7,577 nt of DNA from contig CANRZQ010000128.1 in assembly GCA_947644475.1 (NCBI GenBank), forward strand, positions 1 through 7,577. Direction: 5' to 3'. The stretch is from an uncultured Muribaculaceae bacterium (GTDB lineage Bacteria > Bacteroidota > Bacteroidia > Bacteroidales > Muribaculaceae). Under the pieces are notes generated by a model. It was not told the origin of the DNA, did not search any database, and worked only from the letters and a program-made list of their open reading frames with translations. The translations under genes and the position numbers were made by a program. This document shows, piece after piece, positions 5,736 to 7,577 of this stretch; position 1 is the first letter of the stretch, and the number at the start of each line of letters is the position of its first letter.

Positions 5736-6998
5736 ATGAAAGCATTAATGTTCGGATGGGAATTCCCCCCTCACATCCTCGGCGGCCTCGGCACGGCTTC
5801 TTACGGCCTGACCAAAGGCATGTGGGAATGTGGAGGCATGGATATAACCTTCGTGATACCTAAACCATTTGGCGATGAGGACCGCTCATTTGCCAAGATA
5901 ATCGGCACGTCGCAAGTGCCCATATGCTGGCGCGATGTCAACCGCGACTATGTAGAGCAGCGCATCGGAAAGGTCATGGACCCCGACCTGTATTTCCGCC
6001 TGCGCGACCATATCTACGCCGACTTCAACTATATGCGCACCAACGACCTCGGCTGCATCGAGTTCTCCGGACGCTATCCCGACAACTTGCAGGAGGAAAT
6101 CAACAACTACTCGATTACGGCAGGTGTGATTGCACGCACTGTCGACTTCGACATAATCCACGCCCACGACTGGCTCACATACCCCGCAGGCATACATGCA
6201 AAGATGGTGACGGGCAAGCCTCTGGTGATTCACGTACATGCCACCGACTACGACCGCTCCCGCGGTAATGTCAACCCCACGGTGTTTGCGATCGAGCGCG
6301 ACGGCATGATTAACGCCGACCATATCATCACCGTGTCGAACCTCACCCGACAGACCGTGATCGACAAATACGGCATCGACCCGGCTAAGGTGACTACCGT
6401 GCACAACGCCGTGGTGCCCCTTTCCGAGGATCTTCTCAACGTAGAGGTGAACAAGCCCAAGGAAAAAGTTGTGACATTCCTTGGCCGTATCACCATGCAG
6501 AAGGGACCGGAGTATTTCGTGGAAGCAGCAGCAAAGGTGTTGAAAAACAACCACAACGTGCGTTTCGTCATGGCAGGCTCCGGCGACATGATGGACAAGA
6601 TGATACTGCTTGCCGCCGAGCGCGGAATCGCCGACCGTTTCCATTTCCCCGGCTTCCAGAAAGGCAAGCAGGTGTACGAGATGCTTAAAGCATCCGACGT
6701 GTATATCATGCCATCTGTGTCTGAGCCTTTCGGCATCTCTCCGCTCGAAGCCATGCAGATGGGCGTGCCGTCCATTATCTCCAAGCAGTCGGGCTGCGCT
6801 GAAATTCTCAACAATGTAATCAAGACCGACTACTGGGACATCGACGCCATGGCCGACGCGATACACTCAATTGTTTCTTATCCCGCCATGTATGAGACTT
6901 TGCGCGAGGACGGACTGGCCGAAGTGGCGCAAATCACATGGGACAAGGCCGGCCAAAAAGTTATTGACATTTACAACAAGGTGTTAGCCAACTACTAA
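5736..6998 (+). CDS. GT-B glycosyltransferase (GT4/GT5-like), probable alpha-glucan synthase
   Basis: The 420-residue protein has the two Rossmann halves of a GT-B retaining glycosyltransferase. The N-terminal half opens with LMFGWEFPPHILGGLGTASY (4-23), whose glycine loop resembles the nucleotide-sugar/acceptor loop of glycogen synthases, and has IHAHDWLTYPAG (141-152) and VHATDYDRSRG (167-177). The C-terminal half has FLGRITMQKGPEYF (248-261), with Arg251 and Lys256 placed to bind the donor diphosphate, and SEPFGISPLEAM (329-340), whose Glu330 and Glu338 make the EX7E motif. Its position between a debranching-type enzyme and a GH57 enzyme suggests it elongates an alpha-1,4-glucan from a nucleotide-glucose donor. 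It is shorter than a typical GlgA (about 480 residues), so donor and acceptor remain inferred. The start is 8 bases after the upstream stop and the next gene begins 12 bases after this one. Confidence 0.85.
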   Translation: MKALMFGWEFPPHILGGLGTASYGLTKGMWECGGMDITFVIPKPFGDEDRSFAKIIGTSQVPICWRDVNRDYVEQRIGKVMDPDLYFRLRDHIYADFNYMRTNDLGCIEFSGRYPDNLQEEINNYSITAGVIARTVDFDIIHAHDWLTYPAGIHAKMVTGKPLVIHVHATDYDRSRGNVNPTVFAIERDGMINADHIITVSNLTRQTVIDKYGIDPAKVTTVHNAVVPLSEDLLNVEVNKPKEKVVTFLGRITMQKGPEYFVEAAAKVLKNNHNVRFVMAGSGDMMDKMILLAAERGIADRFHFPGFQKGKQVYEMLKASDVYIMPSVSEPFGISPLEAMQMGVPSIISKQSGCAEILNNVIKTDYWDIDAMADAIHSIVSYPAMYETLREDGLAEVAQITWDKAGQKVIDIYNKVLANY

Positions 6999-7010
6999 AA
7001 ACTAAAACCA

Positions 7011-7577
7011 ATGAAAGCAATCTGTTTCAACTTCGAAATACATCAGCCGGTACGTCTTAAACGATACACTTTTTTCGACATCGGCAACGACCATTACTAT
7101 TACGATGATTTCCTCAACGACGACATCATCGCCCGCATAGCTGAGCGCAGTTACATTCCGGCTGCCCGCACCCTTCTCAAAATGGTGGAGGACACCAAAG
7201 GCAAATTCCGTTTCTCCATCTCAATTTCCGGCGTGGCCATCGAGCAACTCGAGCAATATGTGCCTGAATTTATCGACCTCCTGCGCCAACTCGCCGCTAC
7301 CGGCAAGGTGGAATTTGTGGCGATGCCCTATGCCCGCTCGCTTGCATCGCTCACCGATCCCGAGGAATTTGCTGAGCAGGTAAAGGTTCATTCAGAGAAA
7401 ATCCAGCAACTCTTCGGCGTGAAGACCAAAGTGCTGCGCAACACCGAACTTATCTACTCCGACGAAATCGCTCCCCAGATTGTGGCCATGGGCTTCAAGG
7501 GCGTGATGACCGAAGGTGCAAAGCACATTCTCGGCTGGAAATCGCCTAACTACGTATATTCCGCCGCATCCGCGCCT
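7011..7577 (+). CDS. GH57 family glycoside hydrolase, N-terminal part (cut by window edge)
   Basis: An open frame of 189 codons runs from the ATG at 7011 to the window end without a stop. It opens MKAICFNFEIHQPVRL, with the HQP signature of GH57 region 1 at residues 11-13. GKVEFVAMPYARSL (98-111) corresponds to region 2, and RNTELIYSDEIA (143-154) to region 3, where Glu146 is the likely catalytic nucleophile. GH57 enzymes act by a retaining mechanism on alpha-1,4-glucans as alpha-amylases, 4-alpha-glucanotransferases or branching enzymes. No signal peptide precedes the domain, so the substrate should be cytoplasmic. The gene lies 12 bases after the glycosyltransferase stop, with an A-rich leader (AAAACTAAAACCA). 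Bacteroides has comparable debranching enzyme-glycosyltransferase-amylase gene sets, recalled and not verified. Specificity cannot be settled from this fragment. Confidence 0.87.
   Translation, partial: MKAICFNFEIHQPVRLKRYTFFDIGNDHYYYDDFLNDDIIARIAERSYIPAARTLLKMVEDTKGKFRFSISISGVAIEQLEQYVPEFIDLLRQLAATGKVEFVAMPYARSLASLTDPEEFAEQVKVHSEKIQQLFGVKTKVLRNTELIYSDEIAPQIVAMGFKGVMTEGAKHILGWKSPNYVYSAASAP

Noticed and set aside
5886..6866. Open frame of 326 codons on the - strand opposite the glycosyltransferase
   Set aside because: High His/Val content and no motif; the + strand carries a full GT-B protein with the EX7E motif.

Overview
The window looks like part of a Bacteroidales chromosome, most likely Muribaculaceae or a relative. 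This rests on three things. The promoters fit the Bacteroidetes TTTG / TAnnTTTG pattern, start codons are preceded by A-rich leaders rather than GGAGG, and the secreted protein combines a chitobiase-like domain with a C-terminal 'YFNLQG...GIYI...KVLV' sorting tail. The family assignment is an inference from motif memory; no search was run.

Layout. Positions 1-310 (minus) hold a two-gene unit: a 61-residue DUF4250-type protein whose TAA directly abuts the ATG of a UvrD/PcrA-type helicase that runs off the left edge. Positions 311-533 are a 223-base gap with a well-matched minus-strand promoter and three separate palindromes. Positions 534-2351 (minus) encode a large secreted multidomain beta-sandwich protein. 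Positions 2352-2445 combine an intrinsic terminator with the putative promoter of that protein. Positions 2446-3477 (minus) encode a secreted endonuclease/exonuclease/phosphatase-fold protein. Positions 3478-3762 are a divergent intergenic region with a promoter on each strand and, between them, an unusual element: six CGA triplets spaced exactly 10 bases apart, bracketed by a GC-rich inverted repeat. Positions 3763-7577 (plus) are a tight operon of a glycogen-debranching-enzyme homologue, a GT-B glycosyltransferase and the start of a GH57 glycoside hydrolase cut by the right edge.

The plus-strand operon most likely handles intracellular alpha-glucan (glycogen-type storage polymer): a transferase to extend chains, a GH57 enzyme to rearrange or cut alpha-1,4 glucan, and a debranching-family enzyme. 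The debranching homologue has Asn at two positions where I expect Asp in characterised relatives, so its activity deserves checking. The two secreted proteins on the minus strand are separated by a terminator and are probably independent units, although one has an OB-like segment and the other a nuclease-superfamily fold.

No tRNA, rRNA, CRISPR array, transposase or phage gene was seen, and no gene-free stretch exceeds 300 bases. The strongest candidate for something undescribed is the phased CGA array at 3555-3607.
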